A DNA stretch of 64,000 nt from Sphaerisporangium rufum (lineage in GTDB: Bacteria; Actinomycetota; Actinomycetes; Streptosporangiales; Streptosporangiaceae), in the NCBI RefSeq assembly GCF_016863395.1, contig NZ_BOOU01000055.1, positions 46,843 through 110,842 on the forward strand. Direction: 5' to 3'. Numbering within the stretch: the stretch's first letter is position 1; every line of letters begins with the position of its first letter. The position numbers were made by a program, and so were the translations under genes. A model generated the notes under the pieces. That model was given only the letters and a program-made list of their open reading frames with translations, ran no database searches and had not been told where the DNA came from. Below are positions 36,301 to 45,523 of this stretch, piece after piece.

Positions 36301-38536
36301 CATGGAACTCGGTGTCGACATCTCGACACTCGACGCCGTAGGCCTGCGCAATGTGCCACCGACGCCGGCCAACTACGCGCAACGTTCCGGACGCGCGGGA
36401 CGCAGCGGCCGCCCGGCCTTGGTGGCGACATACTGTGCCACCGGGAACTTTCACGACCAGTACTACTTCCGGCGGTCGGAGCGGATGGTGTCAGGCCGAG
36501 TCATCGCGCCCCGGCTCGATCTGTGCAACGAAGATCTCGTACGTTCCCATGTGCACGCGATCTGGCTGGCCGAGACAGGTGCCCGCCTGGGGAGCGGGAT
36601 GGGGGAGGTACTTGATCTTAGTAGAACCGACCGGCTACCGATCCACGCTGACCTCATGCCGCAGATAATCGATCCCGGGGCTCAGCGGAACGGCCTGGCT
36701 CGCGCGCTTGCCGTCCTTGCTGGAGTAACGGGTATCACCGAGAGCGCTTGGTGGTACGACGAATGGGCAGAGGACGTCGTCCGACGAGCGCCCGCGTCAT
36801 TCGACGCTGCCTGTGATCGCTGGCGGACGCTCTATCGAAGCGCCATATCCGATCGCGAGGAGCAGCACAGGCGAGTCATCGACGCATCCATGCGCCGTGA
36901 CGAGCAGCGAGCCGCTCAGGCACGCCGGGCTCAGGCCGAGAACCAGCTGCGGCTTCTCCTCAATGAGGACAGCGAGCGGTCGTTCAGTGACTTCTACACG
37001 TACCGGTATCTCGCCTCTGAGGGGTTCCTCCCCGGTTACTCCTTCCCCCGGTTGCCGCTTGCGGCCTATATCCCCCCGGAGAAGGCGAAGGACGGCGGCT
37101 ACCTGCAGCGGCCTCGGTTCATCGCGATCGGGGAGTTCGGGCCGAACGCTCTGATCTATCACGAGGGCCAGCGCTATGAGGTGACCCGCGTCCAGGTGCC
37201 CTCGGATGACTCCGGCGCCATCGCGACCCGGGAGGGCCGGCTCTGCGGTGCGTGCGGTTACTGGCATGAGCGCACTCCCGGCCTGGACCGTTGTCAGAAC
37301 TGCGACCATCGGCTCGGTGAGTCCCTGCCACGCCTTATGCCCATGCAGACCGTCTACACGCGCGCCCGCTCTCGGATCTCTTCCGACGAGGAGGAACGAC
37401 GCAGGGCGGGTTTCGAGTTGCTGACGACCTACCGCTTCAGCGATCATGGAACACGATCCGGCAGGCTTCCAGGCGAGATCGCGCTGCCGGACGGACGCCG
37501 GCTGGGCGAGCTCGTCTACGGTGACACCGCGACGCTGCGAGTTCTCAACCTCGGCCGGCGGCGTCGCCCCCGTAATGCGCCGCTCGGGTTCTGGCTGGAC
37601 GCGTCACACGGCACGTGGCTCAGCGACAAGCGAGCAAAAGAGAAGAGCGGGGATGACGATGACGACCTCCCCGCGCGCGACAGCGCCGGACGCCCTGAAC
37701 GCATCGTCCCATTTGTCGAGGATCATCGGAACATCCTCGTACTGCGGTTCGAGCAGCCCATCAAACAGGACGAGGCCGTGACGCTGCGCTACGCCCTGGA
37801 GCGCGGCATGGAGGCGCATTTCCAGCTGGAGGATTCGGAGCTTTCCAGCGAGGATCTTCCCGACCTGGACGGTCGAGGGCGCATGCTGTTCATCGAGAGC
37901 GCCGAAGGCGGCGCGGGGGCCCTCCGCAGGCTGCAGTCCGAGCAAGGACTGCTCGCCCAGGTCGCCCGGGTGGCGTTGGAGATCATCCACATCGACCCGA
38001 ACACCGGAACGGACCTGGACCGGGCACCCGGTGCTCGCGAACGTTGTGAACGCGGCTGCTATGACTGCTTGCTCTCCTACACCAACCAGGTCTTCCACCG
38101 CGTCATCGACCGCCTGGCCGTCGTGGACCACCTCATGGAGCTCAGTAAGGCCGCCGTACAGGCCGGAGGGGGCACCGGCCAGAGTCCGGCCGAGCATGCC
38201 GCCTGCCTGCACGAGGCCAGCCAGACTGGACTTGAGCGCGAATTCCTCACGTTCCTCGAAGAGAATGACTATCGTCTGCCTGACGCGGCCCAACAGCTGA
38301 TCTCCGATGCCCGAGCTCGCCCGGACTTTGTGTACCGTCTTCCGGGCGGGTCCGTGGCTGTCTTCGTGGATGGTCCCGATCACGACACCACGTCGGCCAT
38401 GGAGCGTGACATGGCCGCGGAAGACCGCCTCCTGGACCTGGGCTGGCTGGTGATCCGTTTTCGGTATGACGAGGAGTGGCGCGTGGTCGCGGGACGCTAT
38501 CCGAACATCTTCGGCGCCGGACGGGAGACGGGGTGA
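33365..38536 (+). CDS. DEAD-family/DUF1998 helicase with zinc-binding sites and C-terminal nuclease-like domain (DrmA-DrmB/DruE-like)
   Basis: 1723 aa, first gene of the defence operon. Helicase lobe 1: Walker A TTGTGSGKS (Lys120), DELH at 233-236 and SAT at 268-270. Lobe 2 comes only after a ~600-residue insert: SPTMELGVDIS, then QRSGRAGR at 1006-1013. Cys pairs occur in CRECG, LHPDCG and CGAC/CQNC. The DUF1998/MZB signature RCERGCYDCLLSYTNQ has Cys1561, 1565 and 1568. The last ~110 residues (RPDFVY, AVFVDGPDHD, LLDLGWLVIRFRYDEEW) resemble the Vsr-like/MTES_1575 nuclease fold. It is as large as Druantia DruE and combines what DISARM splits into DrmA and DrmB. Expected role: ATP-driven DNA translocation on invading DNA. 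Confidence 0.88.
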   Translation: MDVFKVHERLIEDYESYTSSFVEVRDPAIAAHVEREHALKTRWPEPWVSLNPRFVTGGSIPDLIADGVLHPGTDPIFRNKQATDGVSGPPLVLYRHQREAVELARDGRSYVLTTGTGSGKSLTYIVPIVDSVLRNPDPGRIKAIVVYPMNALANSQMEELRKYLEFGFPKGQEPVSYARYTSQESAEQREAILQERPDILLTNYVMLEYMLTRPYERQVLMEAARGLRFLVLDELHTYRGRQGADVGLLIRRVKSTLAAPDVQCVGTSATMASSDIFDEQRAEVAEVASKIFGTEITPDRIVGETLERATLDHVPDDEELRASILANDWQELAYPDLTAHPFACWVETVFGLDVEPGTDRLVRRKPTKIVDAAGVLANRTGLPADRCQVAVEEILRAGSAARDPITRRPLFAFRLHQFLSKGETVYTSLEAPGDRYITSQYQVSVPNQRDKPLFPLVFCRECGQEYYSVTVSARGRIYTPGHNDENAGDDQNIGYLYINPEHPWPAEPLAAGRLPDTWLITGDGDTAQIRPSKLRQLPKNVVVSSGGAEVGSDHGLHATFIPGKFRFCLHPDCGVSYEQLHGKDFGRVATWAYEGRGSAVTLIGTSVYRGLRGAEDPSARKLLTFVDNRQDASLQAGHLNDFVLVTQLRGALYRAARDATEGLTHENLAQRVAGALDADLTSYSSVANPLTGARRAIDKAFRQALEYRLYTDLARGWRVSMPNLEQTGLIRFDYLDLAEMSARPEFWESAHPALKHDTPAHREWVCRVLLDEIRRALAIDVEVLTKEGFERLQHDSDQLLAGPWSLPKESPDPVIGTAYAAPAPRGRRGSGPYLTGRSAFGRFLCRDAEFTHWPYHLRADDADIIIGWLLAALADIGLLSDAPKDRASGALGYRLKASALIWQAGDGTSGVLDPLRKTVKPRAGVRVNRFFRALYRDHAKEFAGIHAAEHTAQVSNENRQEREAAFRNGSLPLLYCSPTMELGVDISTLDAVGLRNVPPTPANYAQRSGRAGRSGRPALVATYCATGNFHDQYYFRRSERMVSGRVIAPRLDLCNEDLVRSHVHAIWLAETGARLGSGMGEVLDLSRTDRLPIHADLMPQIIDPGAQRNGLARALAVLAGVTGITESAWWYDEWAEDVVRRAPASFDAACDRWRTLYRSAISDREEQHRRVIDASMRRDEQRAAQARRAQAENQLRLLLNEDSERSFSDFYTYRYLASEGFLPGYSFPRLPLAAYIPPEKAKDGGYLQRPRFIAIGEFGPNALIYHEGQRYEVTRVQVPSDDSGAIATREGRLCGACGYWHERTPGLDRCQNCDHRLGESLPRLMPMQTVYTRARSRISSDEEERRRAGFELLTTYRFSDHGTRSGRLPGEIALPDGRRLGELVYGDTATLRVLNLGRRRRPRNAPLGFWLDASHGTWLSDKRAKEKSGDDDDDLPARDSAGRPERIVPFVEDHRNILVLRFEQPIKQDEAVTLRYALERGMEAHFQLEDSELSSEDLPDLDGRGRMLFIESAEGGAGALRRLQSEQGLLAQVARVALEIIHIDPNTGTDLDRAPGARERCERGCYDCLLSYTNQVFHRVIDRLAVVDHLMELSKAAVQAGGGTGQSPAEHAACLHEASQTGLEREFLTFLEENDYRLPDAAQQLISDARARPDFVYRLPGGSVAVFVDGPDHDTTSAMERDMAAEDRLLDLGWLVIRFRYDEEWRVVAGRYPNIFGAGRETG

Positions 38537-41382
38537 AGAGCCGTGAACCCGGCACCCTGGTGACCGCCCGCGGCCGTGACTGGGTCGTGCTACCGGGCAG
38601 TACGCCGGATTTCGTGGTGGCCCGTCCTCTCAATGGCGACAACGAGTTCACCACCGGGCTGTTCGCGCATGAGGTCGGCGAGGCCAGCTTCCCCGTTCCC
38701 ACGGCCGATCCCGGCGAGTTGGGCGACAACGACAGCGCGGCCCTGCTGCGTACCGCGTTGCAGATCGGTTTTCGAGGCAGCGCGGGACCGTTCCGCAGTC
38801 TCGCCGGCATCGCGGTGGCGCCCCGCGACTACCAGCTGGTGCCCCTGCTGCTGGCCCTGCGAATGGATCCAGTACGGCTGCTCATCGGGGACGACGTCGG
38901 CATCGGCAAGACCATCGAATCGGCCCTGATCGCCAAGGAGTTGCTGGAGCAGGGCTCGGCGACCGGACTGAGCGTGCTGTGCTCGCCCGCCCTGGCCGAG
39001 CAGTGGACGGCTGAACTGCGGAACAAGTTCGCCCTTGACGCCGTCACGGTTCTCCGATCCACGGTAGACCGCCTGGAGAGCCGCAGGCCCAGGGACCGGG
39101 ACTTCTTCGCGCATTACCCGGTGACCGTGGTCTCCACCGACTTCATCAAGAGCGAGGCGCGCCGGGACCTGTTCGTCACCACCGCCCCTGACTTGATCAT
39201 CGTAGACGAGGCCCATACCTGTGTAGGGGGCGGCACCCGAGACCGGCAACTGCGTTACGAGCTGCTCAAGCGGCTCGCCAGAAGACCACAGCGCCATCTG
39301 CTGCTGGTGACCGCCACGCCGCACAGCGGCAAGGAACAGGCGTTTCGTGATCTCATCGGTCTGCTCGATCCATCGCTGGCCGGTCTCGACCTACGCACCC
39401 GGCAGGGCCGGAGCCGGCTCGCCCGCCACTTCGTCCAGCGCCGCCGGCACGACATCCGCAAGTTCCTCGACCAGCGGACACCGTTTCCGGAGAAGCGCGA
39501 ATTCTTGGACATCGCCTACCCGCTCCAAGCGGAATACGGCAGGCTGACCCGTGAAGTACTGTCCTACGCCCGCGAATCGATCCGCACGGCAGGTGGCGCG
39601 CTGACGCGGCGCACACGGTGGTGGTCCGCGCTGGGCCTGCTCCGCTCGGTCTCCTCCTCCCCAGCCGCAGCCACCGCGACCCTGCTGAACCGCGGCGGTG
39701 GAGCCGCCAGCGAGACGGAAGCCGACGCGCTGGGTCGCGTCACGGTACTCGACGACATCGAGGACGAGACGCTCGAAGGCGTGGACGCGCCGCCCGCGGC
39801 CGACGACGACAGCCTGACGAAGCAGGACCGGGCGCGACTGCGCCGTTTCGCCGACGCCTTCGCCGCACTGCACGGGCCACGCGATGATCTCAAGCTGGCG
39901 GAGCTGATCAAGCAGGTGAAGGGTCTGATCGCCAACGGCTACAACCCGATCGTGTTCTGCCGCTATATCCCGACGGCCGAGTACCTCAAGACACACCTGG
40001 GGCACGCCTTCAAACAACGGGTGACCGTGGACGCGGTGACCGGCCAGCTACCACCGGAGGCCCGGGCGGAGCGGATCGCCGGACTCACCGCCTCATCCGG
40101 CCCGCGGATTCTAGTGGCGACCGACTGCCTGTCCGAAGGCGTCAACCTCCAAGACGGCTTCCAGGCAGTGGTCCACTACGACCTCGCGTGGAACCCCACC
40201 CGGCACGAGCAGCGCGAAGGCCGCGTCGATCGGTTCGGGCAGCAGAAACCGATCGTCCGGGCGGTCACCCTGTACAGCACGGACAACGTCATTGACCCCA
40301 TCGTCCTGGACGTGCTGCTGAAGAAGAGCCGCGAGATCCGGCAGACCACCGGCGTTTCGGTCCCGGTACCAGAACGCGCGGAGACGGTGATGAACGCACT
40401 GTTCAAGGAGATCCTCGAAGGAGATCCGGATCAGCCCTTCCTCGACCTCGACTTCACCCAGGAGTCGCAGGAACTCCACGAGGAGTGGCAGCAGACGGCC
40501 GAGGTCGAGAAACGCTGGCGAGACGGTTCCGAACGCGAGTCCAAGGCCATCACCAAGTACGCCCAGTCCGGGCTGGATCTCGACGAGATCCAGCCCGAGG
40601 TGGAGGCGGTACGAAGGGCTTTGGGCAGCGCCGACGATGTGGCGTGGTTCACCAGGCGCGCCCTGTCCGCCCTCGGTGCTCACGTGGCCTCGGCCGAACC
40701 CGACGACGGCGGTTTCATCGCCGAGGTGAACCATCTGCCGAGCGGGGCACGGCTGGCATTGGGCATCCCGGCGGCCGGCGAAGTGCCCCCTCTCCCGTTT
40801 CGCCCGCACCCACCGGTCATCCCGGGGGAACGGGCCCTGGTACGTACCGATCCCGGGGTGGCCGGGCTGGCGCGCTACGTGCTGGACGCCGCGCTGGACC
40901 CACGGCTGGACGAGCGAGAACGCCCTGCCAGGCGGGCAGGGGTGATCGCCACTACCGCCGTGCCGAGCCGGACGACCTTGCTGCTGGTTCGCTACCGATT
41001 CCACGTGACAATGCCGCGCCGGCCCGGTGATGGCGCCTCCCCGGAGCCGAAGACGATCGTCGCCGAGGACGCCAGGATGCTCGCCTACCGGGGCGGGGAA
41101 CGCCTGACGGCCGCTGAATGCCGGGCCCTTGCAGCCGCCGAACCGGCCGGCAACCTCCTTCCCGAGATCGTCCGGCAGAACATCGACCGCGCGATCCGCG
41201 AGGTCTCCGGGCTCAAGGACGAGCTTGAACTGCGCGGCGCCGAGTTCGCCGCCGAACTGGAAGAGGCACATCGACGGGTCCGGCACGCGGCCGGCGCGTA
41301 CGTCAAAGGACTCTCCGTGCGATTCCAGCCCGACGCCGACGTACTCGGCGTCTATGTCTACCTTCCGGGAGGCGCACGGTGA
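38533..41382 (+). CDS. SNF2-family helicase (DISARM DrmD-like)
   Basis: 949 aa. GTG 38533 overlaps the previous stop (GTGA) and follows GGGAGACGGG. SNF2 motifs: LLIGDDVGIGKTIESAL (Lys126), VDEAH at 224-228, TATPHSG, then lobe 2 with ATDCLSEGVNLQ and RHEQREGRVDRFGQ at 557-570. The C-terminal ~350 residues are a coiled, charged region ending in a beta-rich tail. This architecture is that of DrmD in class 1 DISARM and related RapA-like helicases: double-stranded DNA translocation without unwinding. Translational coupling suggests a fixed ratio with the first protein. Confidence 0.9.
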   Translation: MKSREPGTLVTARGRDWVVLPGSTPDFVVARPLNGDNEFTTGLFAHEVGEASFPVPTADPGELGDNDSAALLRTALQIGFRGSAGPFRSLAGIAVAPRDYQLVPLLLALRMDPVRLLIGDDVGIGKTIESALIAKELLEQGSATGLSVLCSPALAEQWTAELRNKFALDAVTVLRSTVDRLESRRPRDRDFFAHYPVTVVSTDFIKSEARRDLFVTTAPDLIIVDEAHTCVGGGTRDRQLRYELLKRLARRPQRHLLLVTATPHSGKEQAFRDLIGLLDPSLAGLDLRTRQGRSRLARHFVQRRRHDIRKFLDQRTPFPEKREFLDIAYPLQAEYGRLTREVLSYARESIRTAGGALTRRTRWWSALGLLRSVSSSPAAATATLLNRGGGAASETEADALGRVTVLDDIEDETLEGVDAPPAADDDSLTKQDRARLRRFADAFAALHGPRDDLKLAELIKQVKGLIANGYNPIVFCRYIPTAEYLKTHLGHAFKQRVTVDAVTGQLPPEARAERIAGLTASSGPRILVATDCLSEGVNLQDGFQAVVHYDLAWNPTRHEQREGRVDRFGQQKPIVRAVTLYSTDNVIDPIVLDVLLKKSREIRQTTGVSVPVPERAETVMNALFKEILEGDPDQPFLDLDFTQESQELHEEWQQTAEVEKRWRDGSERESKAITKYAQSGLDLDEIQPEVEAVRRALGSADDVAWFTRRALSALGAHVASAEPDDGGFIAEVNHLPSGARLALGIPAAGEVPPLPFRPHPPVIPGERALVRTDPGVAGLARYVLDAALDPRLDERERPARRAGVIATTAVPSRTTLLLVRYRFHVTMPRRPGDGASPEPKTIVAEDARMLAYRGGERLTAAECRALAAAEPAGNLLPEIVRQNIDRAIREVSGLKDELELRGAEFAAELEEAHRRVRHAAGAYVKGLSVRFQPDADVLGVYVYLPGGAR

Positions 41383-44300
41383 GCGAGTCGTCCTTCTCCG
41401 GCGTCCAGATCGTTGGCGGGCTGTTTCCCAACGACCTGCTCAACCGCGTTCGGGCCGGCGATCCCGAACTTCCCGGCATCAAACCGGCTGCTTATCATCT
41501 GACCGGTGGCGAACGCCTCGGGGACGCCGCCGCGCGTAAATGGCAGCATCTCCGCGGCGTCTACGAGTCCTTCCGGGCCGAACTCGCGGAACTTCCCGCG
41601 TCCAACCCCGGCACCCGGCATACCCGGCAGCGGTGGGTGCTGGCCCTGCTGGACGAGTTCGGCTTCGGGCGTCTTTCCTACCGCTCCGATGGACTCACCG
41701 CTGACGGGCGCGGGTATCCGATCGGCTTCCTCTGGGAGCACGTTCCCGTTCACATCGTCGGCTGGCACGTGGACCTCGACCGGCGGCACAACAAGCAGCG
41801 CGCACCACAATCGCTGTTCCAGGAGTTCCTCAACACCGCTCCCAGCCACCTGTGGGGCATACTGTCCAACGGCCGGCGCCTGCGCATCATGCGCGACTCC
41901 ACCTCGCTGGTCGGTTCTTCCTACATCGAGTTCGACCTCGAAGCCATCTTCGAGGGCAATGCCTACAGCGAGTTCTTCCTGCTGTACGCCTTCCTGCATC
42001 AGTCCCGCTTCGAGGCGCTCCCCCGCGATGACGGCGCGCCGTCCACGCCCGCCGACTGCCGCCTCGAGCAGTGGCGGCAGTACGCGATCGACGCCGGCGT
42101 CCGCTTCAACAAGCGGCTCCGCGGCGGCGTCGCACGCGCGATAGAGCTGCTAGGCAGCGGATTCCGGCAGGCGAACCCCGCTGTGGACAAGGCGCTGAGC
42201 GATGGCACCCTGACCCCAGAGGACTACCGTCATGACCTGCTGAGACTGGTCTACCAGCTCCTCTTCGTCTTCGTCGCCGAGGAGCGGGGCGTCCTGCTCC
42301 TGCAGCACGACGAGGCGATGACCGAAGCGGAGCGCACGGACCTCACCAGGGCCCGGGCCCGCTACCACGAGTACTTCTCCAGTCGCCGGCTCCGCAGGCT
42401 CGCCCGGATCAGGCAGGGCGATCGGCACAGCGACCTGTGGCGATCGGCCGCCCTCGTGCTCGATGCCCTGGGTGCCGACCGAGGGCTTCCCGAACTGGCC
42501 CTCCCCGGGCTCGGGGGTCTGTTCTTCCCGCCCCATCATCCTCGGAGCCGGCCGTCAGTACTGAAGCCTGACTATCTGCGGCGCTGCGAGCTCTCCAACA
42601 GCGACCTGCTGGCGGCGGTGTACGAGCTCTCGGTGACCGAGGAGCGCGGGCGGGCCATGCCGGTGGACTTCAAGCATCTCGGTGCCGAGGAGCTTGGCAG
42701 CGTGTACGAGTCGCTGCTGGAGCTGCGCCCGGACTTCGACCCCGGGTCCGGCCGCTTCCTCCTCCAGCAACTGCCGGGCAGCGAGCGCAAGACCACCGGA
42801 TCGTTCTACACGCCCGCCGCGTTGATCGAGTCGTTGCTCGATTCCGCACTCGATCCGGTCATCGAGCGCGCCGCCCGATCCGGAATTCCCGACGATCTGT
42901 TGAAGATCACGGTCTGTGATCCCGCCTGCGGCTCCGGACATTTTCTGGTGGCCGCGGCCCGTCGTATCGCCAAGCGCTACGCGGAGCTGTACGAGGCGGA
43001 TCCGCAGCCCACCCCTCGGGCGGTCCGGCACGCGTTGCGGCGGGTCATCGGCTCCTGCGTGTACGGCGTGGACATCAACCCGCTCGCGGTGGAGATCGCC
43101 AAGTGGTCGCTGTGGATGGAGTCGGTGGAGCCCGGCAAGCCGCTCTCCTTTCTGGACGGGCACATCAAGACCGGGAACTCGCTGCTCGGCGCCACCCCTC
43201 GGCTGATCCTGAACGGCGTGCCGGACGACGCGTTCAAGCCGCTGCCGGGCGATGACGCCAAGTTCGCCTCGCAACTCCGCGCCGCGAACGCCGTCGAGCG
43301 AGGGGGCCAGCAGCTGTCCGGCGGCCAGGAGATGCTCACCTTCGGCGATCAGGCCATCCGGGTCGGCAACCAGCGCATCGCCGCCCAGGTCAAGAAGATC
43401 ATTCCCTCATCTGAGGCACCGATCGAGACTCTCAGAGAGCGGACCGAGGCGCTGCGAAAGTTCGAGGAGGGTGATCAGGAGCGGCTTCGACAGAAGGTGC
43501 TCGCCGACGCATGGTGCGCCGCGTTCGCCTGGCCGAAACGGGCCGATGAACCCCGCTCCATCACCACCGCCACGTTGCGCCGGCTCTACAACGGCGAGCA
43601 GGACGCGCTCGATCCGGATGAGACGCGCCTGCTGGCCGACCTGACCGACGCCTATGCCTTCTTCCACTGGTATGTGGAGTTTCCAGAGGTCTTCGACGCG
43701 GACGGCGGCGACGGCTCAGCGAATGGTTGGTCCGGTGGTTTCTCCTGCGTGCTCGGAAACCCGCCCTGGGAGCGGGTGAAACTCCAGGAACAGGAGTTCT
43801 TCGCGGTCCGGGCTCCCGAGATCGCCAAGGCGCCTAACGCCGCTGCCCGCAAGAAAATGATCGACGATCTTCTGATCAGCGAGGACGACGCGGACCGACT
43901 GCTACATATGCGGTTCGCCGAGGCAGTACGTCGTTCCGCCGACATCACGCACCTGTTGCGGGATTCCGGCCGGTACCCGCTGACCGGGCACGGCGACATC
44001 AACACCTATTCGGTATTCGCCGAGACGGCCCGCACCGTACTCTCCCCGGACGGGGCCGCCGGCCTGGTCCTGCCCACCGGTATCGCCACCGACGCCACAA
44101 CCGCGCCGTTCTTCGGTGACCTGGTCAAGAGCGGATCGCTGGCCTCGTTCCTGGAATTCGAGAACGAGGCCTTTCTACTTAGTCGTGATGTCGATCACCG
44201 TGTCCGTTTCTGCCTGCTCACCATGGCCGGTCCGCAAGCTCGCGTGGAAGCGGCACCCGTGGCTTTCGGTGCGCGGCGGATGAGCGACCTGCCCAGCCGG

Positions 44301-45428
44301 ATGCTGATCCTCCCACCCGAGGACATCATGCTGGTCAACCCCAACACCGGCACCATGCCACTCTTCCGCTCCAAGCGCGACGCCGAGATCACCTTCGGCA
44401 TCTACCGGCGAGTGCCCGTCCTGATCCGCGAGGCACCTCCCGAGAATCCTTGGCATCTGTCGTTTCTTCGCATGTTCGACATGGCCAACGATTCGCGTCG
44501 CTTTCGTCGAAGTTCTGCGCTGGAGCGTGAGGGCTGGACTCTGCACGGTAATGTCTACGTGAAAGACAGCGAGCGTATGCTGCCGCTGTACGAGGCCAAG
44601 ATGGTGCATCACTTCGACCACCGCTTCGGCACCTACGACGGGCAAACGACCGCCCAGGCCAAGATGGGCACCCTCCCCCGCCCTGCCCAGACCGACAAGG
44701 ACGACCCAGACTTCGCGGTCCAGCCTCGCTACTGGGTTTCCGAAAACGAGGTCCGCCAGCGACTCGGCGTACACTCCGACCGGACCTGGCTCCTCGGCTG
44801 GCGCGACATCTGCCGCAGCACCGACGAGCGCACCCTCGTGGTTGCCCCTATACCGGTAACTGCCGTCGGACATAAGTTCCCCCTCGCCTTCACCCCGCGA
44901 CGCTCAGCTTTGCTTCAAGCGAACTTGTCAGCCTTCGTGGTCGATTATTGCGTACGACAAAAAATGGCAGGAACTTCCCTTACATTCTTCATTTTCAAGC
45001 AGATCCCTGTGCTCTCGCCCGCAGATTATGAGAAGCCTTGTCCATGGCAAGCTGCAGTACACCTCGATGACTGGATATCGGAGCGGGTACTAGAGCTTAA
45101 TTACACTAGCCTGAATATGGCAGGCTTCGCCCAGGGCCTGGGAAGCGCAGAACGACCGTTCCGCTGGGACGAGGCACGCCGATTCGCGATCCGCTGTGAG
45201 CTGGATGCGGCCTACTTCCACCTGTACGGCGTGGCCAGAGAAGACGTCGAGTTCATCATGGACGGCTTCGGCGCCTTCCAGCGCAACGACCCCGAACGGT
45301 TCGCTCGCACCAAAGCGGAGATCCTGGCGGTGTACGACGCCATGACCGAGTCCATGGACGGTCATGAGCCGTACCAGACGTCCCTGCTCCCACCTCCTGG
45401 TCAAGGCCCTAGACACCCGGCCCGGTAA
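41379..45428 (+). CDS. Eco57I/DrmMI-type N6-adenine DNA methyltransferase
   Basis: 1349 aa, GTG start in a GTGA overlap. After an N-terminal helical region of ~450 residues, the catalytic part has TGSFYTPAALIESLL, motif I DPACGSGHFLVAAARRIAKR from Asp514 and motif IV NPPW from Asn794. A target-recognition-like end includes FIFKQIPVLSPADYE. The N-P-P-W form marks adenine-N6 methylation. No PD-(D/E)XK nuclease motif is obvious at the N-terminus, so it should protect host DNA rather than cut. Similar in order and size to DrmMI and BREX PglX. Bases about 44850-45130, in the recognition region, are distinctly AT-rich. Confidence 0.9.
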   Translation: MSESSFSGVQIVGGLFPNDLLNRVRAGDPELPGIKPAAYHLTGGERLGDAAARKWQHLRGVYESFRAELAELPASNPGTRHTRQRWVLALLDEFGFGRLSYRSDGLTADGRGYPIGFLWEHVPVHIVGWHVDLDRRHNKQRAPQSLFQEFLNTAPSHLWGILSNGRRLRIMRDSTSLVGSSYIEFDLEAIFEGNAYSEFFLLYAFLHQSRFEALPRDDGAPSTPADCRLEQWRQYAIDAGVRFNKRLRGGVARAIELLGSGFRQANPAVDKALSDGTLTPEDYRHDLLRLVYQLLFVFVAEERGVLLLQHDEAMTEAERTDLTRARARYHEYFSSRRLRRLARIRQGDRHSDLWRSAALVLDALGADRGLPELALPGLGGLFFPPHHPRSRPSVLKPDYLRRCELSNSDLLAAVYELSVTEERGRAMPVDFKHLGAEELGSVYESLLELRPDFDPGSGRFLLQQLPGSERKTTGSFYTPAALIESLLDSALDPVIERAARSGIPDDLLKITVCDPACGSGHFLVAAARRIAKRYAELYEADPQPTPRAVRHALRRVIGSCVYGVDINPLAVEIAKWSLWMESVEPGKPLSFLDGHIKTGNSLLGATPRLILNGVPDDAFKPLPGDDAKFASQLRAANAVERGGQQLSGGQEMLTFGDQAIRVGNQRIAAQVKKIIPSSEAPIETLRERTEALRKFEEGDQERLRQKVLADAWCAAFAWPKRADEPRSITTATLRRLYNGEQDALDPDETRLLADLTDAYAFFHWYVEFPEVFDADGGDGSANGWSGGFSCVLGNPPWERVKLQEQEFFAVRAPEIAKAPNAAARKKMIDDLLISEDDADRLLHMRFAEAVRRSADITHLLRDSGRYPLTGHGDINTYSVFAETARTVLSPDGAAGLVLPTGIATDATTAPFFGDLVKSGSLASFLEFENEAFLLSRDVDHRVRFCLLTMAGPQARVEAAPVAFGARRMSDLPSRMLILPPEDIMLVNPNTGTMPLFRSKRDAEITFGIYRRVPVLIREAPPENPWHLSFLRMFDMANDSRRFRRSSALEREGWTLHGNVYVKDSERMLPLYEAKMVHHFDHRFGTYDGQTTAQAKMGTLPRPAQTDKDDPDFAVQPRYWVSENEVRQRLGVHSDRTWLLGWRDICRSTDERTLVVAPIPVTAVGHKFPLAFTPRRSALLQANLSAFVVDYCVRQKMAGTSLTFFIFKQIPVLSPADYEKPCPWQAAVHLDDWISERVLELNYTSLNMAGFAQGLGSAERPFRWDEARRFAIRCELDAAYFHLYGVAREDVEFIMDGFGAFQRNDPERFARTKAEILAVYDAMTESMDGHEPYQTSLLPPPGQGPRHPAR

Positions 45429-45523
45429 CCGCACGCGCACGCTCGACCCCGAAACTGTCGGGGTCGCCTGGCATGGTCATCCCTGCTCCACCCTTCCGGC
45501 ACCCCCGCTTGATCGGAGCCCTC

